Source of the DNA: Prevotellaceae bacterium
GTDB lineage: Bacteria > Bacteroidota > Bacteroidia > Bacteroidales > UBA932
Assembly (NCBI GenBank): GCA_031259935.1
Contig: JAIRKV010000169.1
Span: 1-5,527 of the forward strand
Length of the DNA stretch: 5,527 bases
Direction: 5' to 3'
Of this stretch, positions 1 through 5,527 are shown in pieces. Each line of letters opens with the position of its first letter. Positions within the stretch are counted from its first letter, which is position 1. A program made the translations under genes and the position numbers. The notes under the pieces were generated by a model. It ran no database searches. It had not been told where the DNA came from and saw only the letters and a list, made by a program, of their open reading frames with translations.

Positions 1-9
1 GGCAAATGC

Positions 10-120
10 AAAAAATTAAGAAAATAATATCAAAAAAAAGCACTTTTTGAGCAAAAAATCACCAAAAAATCTAAAAACTCGCCTGAAAACATGTTTCAAA
101 AATCAACTTTGACAAAAAAA
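10..120. other. AT-rich segment with A-tracts at about helical spacing
   Basis: No reading frame is supported here. Runs of four or more A (or T) centre near 12, 22, 35, 46, 55, 66, 75, 87 and 100, with a last run at 114-120. Most spacings are 9-13 bp, close to one turn of B-DNA. A-tracts in phase with the helix are known to bend DNA, so this may be intrinsically curved. In such an AT-rich region some phasing can arise by chance, and the function is unknown. Confidence 0.4.
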
Positions 121-134
121 CTCAAAAGTTTTTT
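115..134. other. Small A/T hairpin
   Basis: An 8-bp perfect stem (AAAAAACT at 115-122 with AGTTTTTT at 127-134) encloses a 4-base loop. The stem is nearly all A-T, so it would be weak as a terminator in either direction. No gene end lies next to it inside the window. It could serve a gene lying to the left of the window, but that cannot be seen. Confidence 0.25.
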
Positions 135-221
135 CGATAAATCAAGTTTATTGAGGTTTTGCAAAGGTCTCATAGTATATGTTGATAACTTTTTTCATCA
201 AAAATTTGCATATTAACACAG

Positions 222-258
222 TTCTTTGCGAGGGCGTTAGCCCGAAGCAATCCAGAAG
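222..258. repeat. REP-like intergenic hairpin
   Basis: TTGC (226-229) pairs with GCAA (247-250) and GGGC (232-235) pairs with GCCC (240-243) around a GTTA loop, with a small internal loop of GA against GAA. The surrounding wording (TTTGCGAGGGC ... CCCGAAGCAATCC) resembles the short palindromic intergenic repeat with a 'TTGCGAGG...GAAGCAATCC' core that recurs in many bacterial genomes. That likeness is from memory and was not searched. It lies directly upstream of the larger composite repeat. Confidence 0.5.
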
Positions 259-259
259 C

Positions 260-528
260 AAATGACATTTAAAGATTTAAAAATTAAAGAACAAACAAAA
301 TGAATAATAAAAAACAAAGAAAATATCCTGTCAGAGATAAAATGTTGGTAGAAATTTCATCGCAAGCAAAGATTACGTGCGGAGCAGCGACGGTTTTTCA
401 AGTCATCTGCGGCAACCCGCACGTGCTGCATAAAGAGATGTCGTTTCTACCAACATTCTATCCCTGACAGGATATTATTTGTGCGTTATTGCGCAGCGAT
501 TTAAAGATTTAATTATTAAATGTCATTT
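260..528. repeat. Outer repeat layer around the palindromic element
   Basis: Two kinds of repeat bracket the palindrome at 322-476. A perfect 12-bp inverted repeat joins 260-271 (AAATGACATTTA) and 517-528 (TAAATGTCATTT). A direct repeat of 22 bp with 20 matches joins 267-288 and 499-520, both beginning ATTTAAAGATTTAA. The two overlap, so each side carries a sequence that is partly direct and partly inverted. Possible explanations are an insertion that duplicated part of its target, or a palindrome invaded by a second element. The unequal gaps to the inner palindrome (33 and 22 bp) do not fit a simple target-site duplication. Confidence 0.6.
322..476. repeat. 155-bp palindromic (MITE-like) element
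   Basis: Arms at 322-354 and 444-476 are 33 bp and match at 31 positions as an inverted repeat. The mismatched pairs are 335/463 and 340/458, both A against C when read as plus-strand RNA. In minus-strand RNA both become U-G wobble pairs, so that strand can fold without interruption. Inside the arms CATC (358-361) pairs in register with GATG (437-440), and an 8-bp stem joins ACGTGCGG (375-382) to CCGCACGT (417-424). An alternative small hairpin is TGCGG (408-412) with CCGCA (417-421). The element has no coding capacity. It sits 128 bp beyond the stop codon of the antiporter gene, in the strand sense that would be read through from it. It could be a non-autonomous mobile repeat or a structured RNA. 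The wording around GTTGGTAGAAA is familiar to me from Bacteroidota intergenic repeats, but this was not searched. Confidence 0.75.
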
Positions 529-604
529 TTTAAGGAGCGCCTGTTTATCCTGTTGCTGTTATTTTAACATTATATTCACTATTTTTTAATCCCAAAAATT
601 ACTG

Positions 605-2077
605 TTAGGTCAAAGTTTTTTCATCTTCATCTTCGCTGTCGATTTCGGTTTTGAAAATTTTGTATCCCAGCGCCGCTACCGTCAGGCTCATTACAGGACT
701 TATGATGTTGAAAAAGCAGTAAGGCAGATACGTCAGCGTAGGAACGCCCAAAATGGTTGCCTGCGTCATTCCGCAGGTATTCCACGGAACAAGCGGCGAT
801 ATCACCGTTACAGCATCTTCGGTTGTTCGACTCAGCAGGCGGCTTTCGTAGCCTTTCTTTTTATAAATATCCTTAAACATCTTTCCGTTGAGAACTATGG
901 CAATATACTGGTCGGCGGTTGTGAGCGTCAAAAACAGCCCGCTGCCTACCGTGGCGGCTACCATGCTGACGGTTCGTTTTACCAAATGTATGAACGAGGA
1001 AGTAATACGCTTCAACATTCCGCTTGCCATCATCACGCCGCCAAAAACCATTGCGCAAATAATAAGCCATACCGTATTCATCATCCCTGCCATTCCTCCG
1101 GTCGAAACCAAATCGTTCAACTCGGCATATCCTGTTTCTACCGAAGTGCTTCCGTAAAAAATCATCAGAAAGCCTTTGAATTTTGATGCTATTCCCGATA
1201 TTTCGAATCCCGATATTTCGTGTAGCAGATGCGACTGTGCAATAACGGCGGCAATGCCTGCCATTACAGCCGATAAAAACAGTGTGATTATTGCAGGAAC
1301 CTTTTTGATAATCATAAAAAACGTAATGGCGGGAATTACCAGAAGCCATGCGGATATATTAAAAGTTTGCTCGAGCGATGCCGTATAAAGCGCCATTTTG
1401 TCGGTTGCCGTAACACTGTACGAAAATCCGGCAATACTGAAAATAATCAGTGCAATAATCATCGATGGTATCGTTGTTATCATCATGTAGCGGATATGTG
1501 TAAACAAAGGCGTATCGGTTACTGACGAAGCCAGAATGGTTGTATCCGACAGCGGCGAAATCTTATCGCCGAAATAGGCTCCCGAAACAATTGCGCCTGC
1601 AATCCATCCGGGCGAAAAACCCTGCACCTGCCCTATGCCCAGCAGTGCAACGCCTATTGTGGCAATAGTAGTCCACGAACTGCCTGTCATTACCGAAACA
1701 ACAGCGCAAATAATGCATGTGGAAACAAGATAAAAACTCGGATGAATAATATGGATTCCGTAATATATGAACGTGGGAATTATCCCGCTAATCATCCACG
1801 TGCCCGACAGCGCTCCTATTATAAGAAGTATCAGTATGGCAGGCGAAATGCCCGAAATATTATCTACAATGGATTTCTCAATATCCGACCATTTGGTTTT
1901 ACAGTAAAAAATGGCTATGGCACAGCAAATGGCAGCCGCAGTAAGCAAAATAATCTGATTGCCTCCCGACAGGGCATCGGCGCCAAACGTCCGTATGGTA
2001 ACAAACAATAATACAACCAGCGTCAGCACAGGTATTAACGACAGCAAAATCGAAGGCTCTTTCACGTTCTTGTTCAT
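605..2077 (-). CDS. nhaC: Na+/H+ antiporter, NhaC family
   Basis: A 490-residue inner-membrane protein that likely exchanges Na+ for H+ (or, as in the family member MleN, couples Na+/H+ exchange to malate and lactate). About eleven to twelve hydrophobic segments span the chain. Family signatures are TGSSWTT at residues 131-137, SGAYFGDKISPLSDTT at 165-180 with its charged Asp/Lys inside a membrane region, and SPLVPWNTCG at 427-436. Length is normal for NhaC. The C-terminus ends in an acidic tail (EIDSEDEDEK, 478-487), presumably cytoplasmic. The frame stays open upstream to an ATG at 2164, but I chose the ATG at 2077. It starts a normal NhaC N-terminus (MNKNVKEPSILL), and the added 29 residues would be translated from the promoter itself. 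It is divergent from the peptidase pair and appears to be a single-gene unit. Substrate specificity cannot be read from the sequence. Confidence 0.93.
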   Translation of the reverse strand: MNKNVKEPSILLSLIPVLTLVVLLFVTIRTFGADALSGGNQIILLTAAAICCAIAIFYCKTKWSDIEKSIVDNISGISPAILILLIIGALSGTWMISGIIPTFIYYGIHIIHPSFYLVSTCIICAVVSVMTGSSWTTIATIGVALLGIGQVQGFSPGWIAGAIVSGAYFGDKISPLSDTTILASSVTDTPLFTHIRYMMITTIPSMIIALIIFSIAGFSYSVTATDKMALYTASLEQTFNISAWLLVIPAITFFMIIKKVPAIITLFLSAVMAGIAAVIAQSHLLHEISGFEISGIASKFKGFLMIFYGSTSVETGYAELNDLVSTGGMAGMMNTVWLIICAMVFGGVMMASGMLKRITSSFIHLVKRTVSMVAATVGSGLFLTLTTADQYIAIVLNGKMFKDIYKKKGYESRLLSRTTEDAVTVISPLVPWNTCGMTQATILGVPTLTYLPYCFFNIISPVMSLTVAALGYKIFKTEIDSEDEDEKTLT

Positions 2078-2093
2078 ATTACATATATTTATC

Positions 2094-2130
2094 GCAAAGT
2101 TAATATTAAATTTTCCAATTATGCACAAAC
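2094..2130 (-). promoter_or_regulatory. Bacteroidota-type promoter for nhaC
   Basis: Read on the minus strand, a perfect -7 box TAACTTTG (2095-2102) matches the Bacteroidota consensus TAnnTTTG. A -33-type TTTG (2126-2129) lies 23 bp upstream within the octamer GTTTGTGC (2123-2130). The spacing is at the long end of what is described for the phylum. The box is 17 bp before the ATG at 2077, giving a short AT-rich leader with no Shine-Dalgarno sequence, as is usual in this phylum. The segment is closely similar to the promoter at 2519-2554 on the other strand. Confidence 0.7.
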
Positions 2131-2183
2131 CGATAAAAATTGTTTTTGCCCCGATTGCGGGCAATACCGCATGTTCGGAGAAA

Positions 2184-2393
2184 TAAACATAACTTTCGCC
2201 GGTGCAAACGGAACTCTCGTTTGTACAAACGGAACTCTCGGTGGCACAAACGGAACTCTCGGTGGCACAAACGGAACTCTCGGTGGCACAAACGGAACTC
2301 TCGGTGGTGCAAACGGAACTCTCGGTGGCACAAACGGAACCCTCGGTGGCACAAACGGAACCTTCGTTGGTGCAAACGGAACCCTCGGTGCGG
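2184..2393. repeat. 21-bp minisatellite, nine units plus one decayed unit
   Basis: Nine contiguous 21-bp units run from 2205 to 2393. The consensus is CAAACGGAAC followed by TCTCGGTGGCA. Units starting at 2226, 2247, 2268 and 2310 are identical. Changes gather at the ends: the first unit has a TTTGTA ending, the last three read GAACC instead of GAACT, and the unit at 2352 reads TTCGTTGGTG. A decayed unit (2184-2204, about 15 of 21 matching) precedes the array. This is the pattern of slippage with fresh copies in the middle. Units are about 57% GC in AT-rich surroundings. As 21 is a multiple of three and the unit lacks stops in most frames, several long frames cross it on both strands, giving low-complexity heptapeptides. 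I read these as artefacts. The array sits between two divergent promoters. Confidence 0.96.
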
Positions 2394-2422
2394 GTAAAAA
2401 AGCCTTACGGAAGTTTCCCGTG

Positions 2423-2469
2423 CGTTTAGCGAAACGAGGCGCAGTTTGATGCGGCATCTCGCCATGCCG
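2423..2469. other. Two small hairpins in the divergent spacer
   Basis: Between the minisatellite and the peptidase promoter, CGTTT (2423-2427) pairs with AAACG (2432-2436) around AGCG. CGGCAT (2452-2457) pairs with ATGCCG (2464-2469) around a 6-base loop. No T-run follows, so they are poor terminator candidates. They may be remnants of a dispersed intergenic repeat or operator-like palindromes. I see no gene in this stretch (2394-2557). Confidence 0.3.
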
Positions 2470-2518
2470 AATGAAATTTATACCTTTCTTCTATAAATTC
2501 CGTATGACATTTTTGTCT

Positions 2519-2554
2519 GTTTGTGCGTAATCGAAGATTTTATGCTAACTTTGC
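2519..2554 (+). promoter_or_regulatory. Bacteroidota-type promoter for the peptidase operon
   Basis: A perfect -7 box TAACTTTG (2546-2553) is preceded at 22 bp by TTTG (2520-2523) within GTTTGTGC (2519-2526). Only four bases lie between the box and the ATG at 2558. Transcription normally starts a few bases after this box, so the message would begin at or within a base or two of the start codon. The segment aligns with the nhaC promoter on the opposite strand at 30 of 36 positions with one gap. Confidence 0.72.
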
Positions 2555-2557
2555 TTC

Positions 2558-3808
2558 ATGATTGAATATAAAAAATTTATACTGAAAAACGGATTGACAT
2601 TGCTTGCGCATCGCGACAGGTCGAGCCCGATTGCTGCGGTTAATATGCTTTACAGGGTTGGAGCGCGCGACGAAAATCCCGAAAAAACAGGTTTTGCTCA
2701 TTTGTTTGAACATTTGATGTTCGGCGGCTCGAAAAATGTAAAATCATTTGATGGCGAATTGCAGATTGCCGGCGGCGAAAACAATGCTTTTACATGCAAC
2801 GACTATACAAATTATTACATAAGTTTGCCGAAAGAAAATATTGAAACTGCGCTTTGGGCAGAATCCGACAGAATGTTGTATCCCGATATTACACAGCAAA
2901 ATATTGATACGCAGCGCAGCGTTGTTATCGAAGAATTTAATCAGCGATATTTGAATCAGCCTTACGGCGATGTGTGGCTGCTGCTGCGACCGCTGGCATA
3001 CAAAGTTCATCCTTACCGCTGGGCAACCATAGGCAAAAACATTGAACATATAAAAAATGCGTCGCTCTGCGATGTTGAACGTTTTTTCGACCTGTATTAT
3101 TCTCCAAACAATGCTGTTATCAGCATAGTTGCAGATATCGAGTATGAAAAAATTTACGACCTTGTCGAAAAATGGTTCGGTGAAATTCCACGCAGAGCGA
3201 ATGTCGAGCGCCAACTGCCTGCCGAGCCGCAGCAGACGGAATTGCGCACGCTTGCGGTTGAACGCAATGTTCCGCTGACAAATCTGTACAAAGCCTATAA
3301 AATGTGCAATCGCGAAAATCCCGATTATTATGTCTGCGATTTGCTCACCGATGTGCTTGCAGGCGGAAAATCATCGCGACTGTATCGAAATTTGGTTAAA
3401 AATACAAATCTGTTTGCAGGCGCAAATGCATTCATTTCGGGCGATATCGACGAAGGACTGTTAACAGTTTCGGCGCGTTTGCTTCCTGATGTCGATGTGG
3501 AAAAAGCCGAGGCGGCAATTAGTAATGAAATAGAAAAGATGCGTACGGAATGCGTCTGTGAATACGAACTTGAAAAAGTTAAAAATAAAATGGAAGCATC
3601 GCACATATATTCCGAAACAGGCATTTTGAATAAGGCAATGATGCTTGGTTATTATGAAATGCTCGGCAATGCCGACTTGATAAACGACGAACTCAAATAT
3701 TACCGCTCAGTTACGGCAGACGATATTATGCGGGTATCCGAAAATGTATTTTCAAACGAACGGTGTTCAGTGCTTTATTATAAAAGCGACGGTCGAAATA
3801 ATTTTTAA
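2558..3808 (+). CDS. M16B zinc peptidase, catalytic subunit
   Basis: A 416-residue M16 family (COG0612) metallopeptidase. The inverted zinc motif HLFEH is at residues 48-52: His48 and His52 bind zinc and Glu51 is the general base. The third ligand is most likely Glu126 (or Glu125) in VVIEEFNQRY, 74 residues after the second His, which fits the family. Residues around 165-350 form the inactive-half M16_C domain, with GGKSSRLY at 269-276. It lacks the Tyr-rich GYTYGIY stretch seen in its neighbour, as expected of the catalytic partner of a two-subunit enzyme. There is no signal peptide, so it should be cytoplasmic, cutting peptides or small unfolded proteins inside the closed chamber. The start is fixed by the normal family N-terminus (YKKFILKNGLTLL) and by the promoter just upstream. 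The next gene follows after 12 bp. The natural substrate is unknown, so I give no symbol. Confidence 0.93.
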   Translation: MIEYKKFILKNGLTLLAHRDRSSPIAAVNMLYRVGARDENPEKTGFAHLFEHLMFGGSKNVKSFDGELQIAGGENNAFTCNDYTNYYISLPKENIETALWAESDRMLYPDITQQNIDTQRSVVIEEFNQRYLNQPYGDVWLLLRPLAYKVHPYRWATIGKNIEHIKNASLCDVERFFDLYYSPNNAVISIVADIEYEKIYDLVEKWFGEIPRRANVERQLPAEPQQTELRTLAVERNVPLTNLYKAYKMCNRENPDYYVCDLLTDVLAGGKSSRLYRNLVKNTNLFAGANAFISGDIDEGLLTVSARLLPDVDVEKAEAAISNEIEKMRTECVCEYELEKVKNKMEASHIYSETGILNKAMMLGYYEMLGNADLINDELKYYRSVTADDIMRVSENVFSNERCSVLYYKSDGRNNF

Positions 3809-3820
3809 AATGCAGGTATA

Positions 3821-5116
3821 ATGAATGATATTGTGAAATTAAACAGAAGTGTTGCCCCCGAAATTAAGTTACCTGACGGAATACTCTTACCTGCCGTAAA
3901 TGATATTCGTTTACAAAACGGCTTGTCGCTTTCGGTAATAAATACGGGAACTGCCGATATTTTGCGTTTCAGCATTGTTTTTGATGCCGGAACCCGTTAT
4001 CAGCCGCAATTTCTTGTTGCCGCTTCAACGCTGAGGATGTTAGCCGAAGGAACCGAAAAATACAAATCGGAAGAAATTGCCGAACAGATTGATTTTTACG
4101 GAGCATCTGTCGATTTTGATATCGACAGAGACTGGTCGTGCGTTACATTTTATTCGCTTGTGCGGCATTTTGAAAAAATTATGGAAATAGCCGAACAGAT
4201 CATAAAATATCCTGTATTTCCCGAAAAGGAATTGAATATTTACAAACAGAATCAAAAACAGCAAATGATTATCGAGCGTACAAAAGTTTCGACGCTCGCC
4301 CGCGAAGCGTTTGTATCCGCACTGTTCGGCAAAAATCACTGTTATGGCTCTTTTGCTCAACCCGATGACTACGACAGGTTAAATTCTTCAATGTTAAGCG
4401 AATTTCATGAAAAATATTATTCAAGCAGCAATGCTTTCATTGTTGTATCGGGAAAAATCTCCGAAAAAGAAATACAAATAATATCCGACACTTTTGGAAA
4501 AAAAACATGGGGAAATCCTCAAAAAGCGGAACCCGAGCGGCAAAAAATTGTTACCTCGCCCGAAAAAACAGTTTATATTTCAAAACCCGACAGCGTGCAA
4601 TCTGCAATTCGCATCGGAAAAGTATTATTCAATAAAAATCATCGCGACTATTGCGGAATGTTTTTTCTTAACACTGTTCTCGGAGGATATTTCGGCTCGC
4701 GCCTTATGAAAAATATTCGCGAAGAAAAAGGTTATACTTACGGAATATATTCAAACATAGTATGTATGCGGGATTCCGGCTATTTGACAATTTCAGCCGA
4801 AGTCGGTAACGAATATGTAAAATCGACACTGGAAGAAATAAAAAATGAAATTTTACGGCTTCAACAGCAAAAAATCACAAAAGATGAATTATCTTTGGTG
4901 AAAAATTATATAATCGGAGATATACTTCGTTCGATGGATGGAGCATGGAAAATTGCTGACATATACATAGATGTGCGACAGATAAACTCAAACTTAAAAC
5001 ACATGGAACAGATATTCGATGAAGCATTGAAAATAAGTCCCGACAGAATATTGGATTTGGCAAACCGGTATCTGGATACGGCTACATTAACAACAATAAT
5101 AGCAGGGAGAGGCTGA
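3821..5116 (+). CDS. M16B peptidase-like protein, non-catalytic subunit
   Basis: A 431-residue M16 family protein that has lost the zinc site. Where its neighbour has HLFEH, it reads ASTLR (about residues 68-72), followed by the conserved turn AEGTE. The C-terminal half keeps GGYFGSRL (288-295) and REEKGYTYGIYS (300-311), the Arg/Tyr region that in two-subunit M16B enzymes is supplied by the non-catalytic chain to bind substrate. This mirrors the mitochondrial processing peptidase pair and the bacterial Sph2681/Sph2682 heterodimer. It probably pairs with the protein encoded directly upstream. There is no signal peptide, so it is cytoplasmic. The gene starts 12 bp after the upstream stop and its own stop is one base from the next ATG, so all three are likely co-transcribed. 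The roles of the individual Arg and Tyr residues are inferred from the family. Confidence 0.92.
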   Translation: MNDIVKLNRSVAPEIKLPDGILLPAVNDIRLQNGLSLSVINTGTADILRFSIVFDAGTRYQPQFLVAASTLRMLAEGTEKYKSEEIAEQIDFYGASVDFDIDRDWSCVTFYSLVRHFEKIMEIAEQIIKYPVFPEKELNIYKQNQKQQMIIERTKVSTLAREAFVSALFGKNHCYGSFAQPDDYDRLNSSMLSEFHEKYYSSSNAFIVVSGKISEKEIQIISDTFGKKTWGNPQKAEPERQKIVTSPEKTVYISKPDSVQSAIRIGKVLFNKNHRDYCGMFFLNTVLGGYFGSRLMKNIREEKGYTYGIYSNIVCMRDSGYLTISAEVGNEYVKSTLEEIKNEILRLQQQKITKDELSLVKNYIIGDILRSMDGAWKIADIYIDVRQINSNLKHMEQIFDEALKISPDRILDLANRYLDTATLTTIIAGRG

Positions 5117-5117
5117 A

Positions 5118-5527
5118 ATGAAAAATTTAATAAGAATTATTTTAATCACGGCGCTGACGGTCATATCAACGGCGATTACAAGTGCGCAATGCCTGCCGCC
5201 GCCGCCGATAATCGAAAGCATAACGGTTGTTCCGAATACTAACGGAAATGTAACTTTAAGATGGCATGGCAATCCGGATGATACCTGTATTACAACAGGA
5301 TACGAAATATATAAACATAATTATAATACTAACCAATTTGATTTTTTAGTATTGGTTTCAGCAGGAACAACAAGTTATACTGAAATAAATGCAGGCGCAG
5401 ACATGCGCCCGCAAATTTACAGAATGACAACAAAAGCAGGACCGGCAGGCAACGAACATTCCGAAAATCATCATTCGGTTTTTCTCAATCACGTATTACA
5501 TTATGATCCGTGTGAATTTACGGCAAC
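5118..5527 (+). CDS. Secreted fibronectin-III-like protein, 3' end beyond window
   Basis: The first 136 codons of a gene that continues past the window. Residues 1-23 form a signal peptide: Lys and Arg near the start, a hydrophobic core (IILITALTVI), then TSA before Gln24. An N-terminal Gln after signal-peptidase-I cleavage agrees with the 'Q-rule' described for Bacteroidota. The Cys at 25 is preceded by Gln, so it is not a normal lipobox. Residues 27-107 look like one fibronectin type III domain: PPPPIIESITV, VTLRWHG, TGYEIYK, TTSYTE, QIYRMTTKAG. From about 118 a second module seems to begin (HHSVFLNHVLHYDPCEFTA). This layout is typical of large Bacteroidota surface proteins with a type IX secretion C-terminal domain, but that end is not visible. 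The ATG is one base after the peptidase stop. The purine run GGGAGAGG (5105-5112) precedes it. The frame stays open to the last base. Confidence 0.85.
   Translation, partial: MKNLIRIILITALTVISTAITSAQCLPPPPIIESITVVPNTNGNVTLRWHGNPDDTCITTGYEIYKHNYNTNQFDFLVLVSAGTTSYTEINAGADMRPQIYRMTTKAGPAGNEHSENHHSVFLNHVLHYDPCEFTA

Noticed and set aside
180..188. DnaA-box-like TTATCAACA (minus strand), possible replication origin
   Set aside because: A single site with one mismatch to TTATCCACA in AT-rich DNA, with no cluster and no replication gene nearby.
211..230. Degenerate promoter (TTTGCA ... TTCTTTGCG) before the REP-like repeat
   Set aside because: The TA of the -7 box is missing and no gene follows on the plus strand.
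482..495. Small TGCG/CGCA hairpin as an nhaC terminator
   Set aside because: Only four base pairs with a 6-base loop and no T-run on the minus strand. No clear intrinsic terminator is visible between 477 and 604.
2078..2164. Longer nhaC start at 2164
   Set aside because: It would place the promoter box TAACTTTG inside the coding sequence, and it adds 29 residues not expected in the family. The ATG at 2077 fits the family N-terminus.
2205..2393. CRISPR array
   Set aside because: The 21-bp units follow each other without unique spacers, and no cas gene is present.
2106..2465. Several overlapping frames across the minisatellite on both strands (heptapeptide repeats such as QTELSVA, GTNGTLG, HREFRLC, VPPRVPF)
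   Set aside because: A 21-bp stop-free unit opens many frames at once. None has a recognisable domain or promoter, the flanking residues are unrelated to known proteins, and the frames cover the divergent promoter region. Heptapeptide 'proteins' of this kind are a common artefact of minisatellites.
2094..2554. Invertible promoter segment flanked by inverted repeats
   Set aside because: The inverted copies are themselves the promoters and differ at several positions plus one gap, whereas recombinase sites are usually near perfect. Both promoters point outward whichever way the segment lies, and no recombinase gene is in the window.
2744..3624. Antisense frames inside the first peptidase gene
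   Set aside because: They are shadows of a well-supported coding frame and show no domain of their own. The same holds for the short frames inside nhaC and the second peptidase gene.

Overview
The window looks like chromosomal DNA of a Bacteroidota member, probably order Bacteroidales. The evidence is AT-rich intergenic DNA, two intact copies of the Bacteroidota -7 promoter box (TAnnTTTG, here TAACTTTG), little sign of Shine-Dalgarno sites, and a secreted fibronectin-III-like protein of the kind that phylum exports. The species cannot be named from the sequence.

Layout. Bases 1-604 hold no gene I can support. This stretch contains regularly spaced A-tracts (10-120), a small REP-like hairpin (226-250), and a 155-bp palindromic element (322-476) with 33-bp arms, set inside a second layer of direct and inverted repeats. 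Bases 605-2077 (minus strand) encode an NhaC-type Na+/H+ antiporter. Bases 2078-2557 form a divergent intergenic region. It carries one promoter at each end, facing outward, and a GC-rich minisatellite of nine 21-bp units plus one decayed unit between them. Bases 2558-3808 and 3821-5116 (plus strand) encode two M16B peptidase-family proteins. The first keeps the zinc-binding HxxEH motif. The second has lost it but keeps the C-terminal Arg/Tyr region, so together they look like one heterodimeric peptidase. One base after the second stop, a signal-peptide-bearing fibronectin-III-like protein begins and runs off the window end (5118-5527).

How it fits together. The plus-strand genes have gaps of 12 and 1 bp and look like one transcription unit starting from the promoter just before 2558. 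That promoter leaves only four bases between the -7 box and the ATG, so the first peptidase mRNA is probably leaderless or nearly so. The antiporter is read the other way from a closely similar promoter. The two promoters match at 30 of 36 aligned positions, and both share the octamer GTTTGTGC with the minisatellite units. This divergent region is the most unusual part of the window. The genes themselves belong to known families, and I see no clear evidence of a wholly new protein system.
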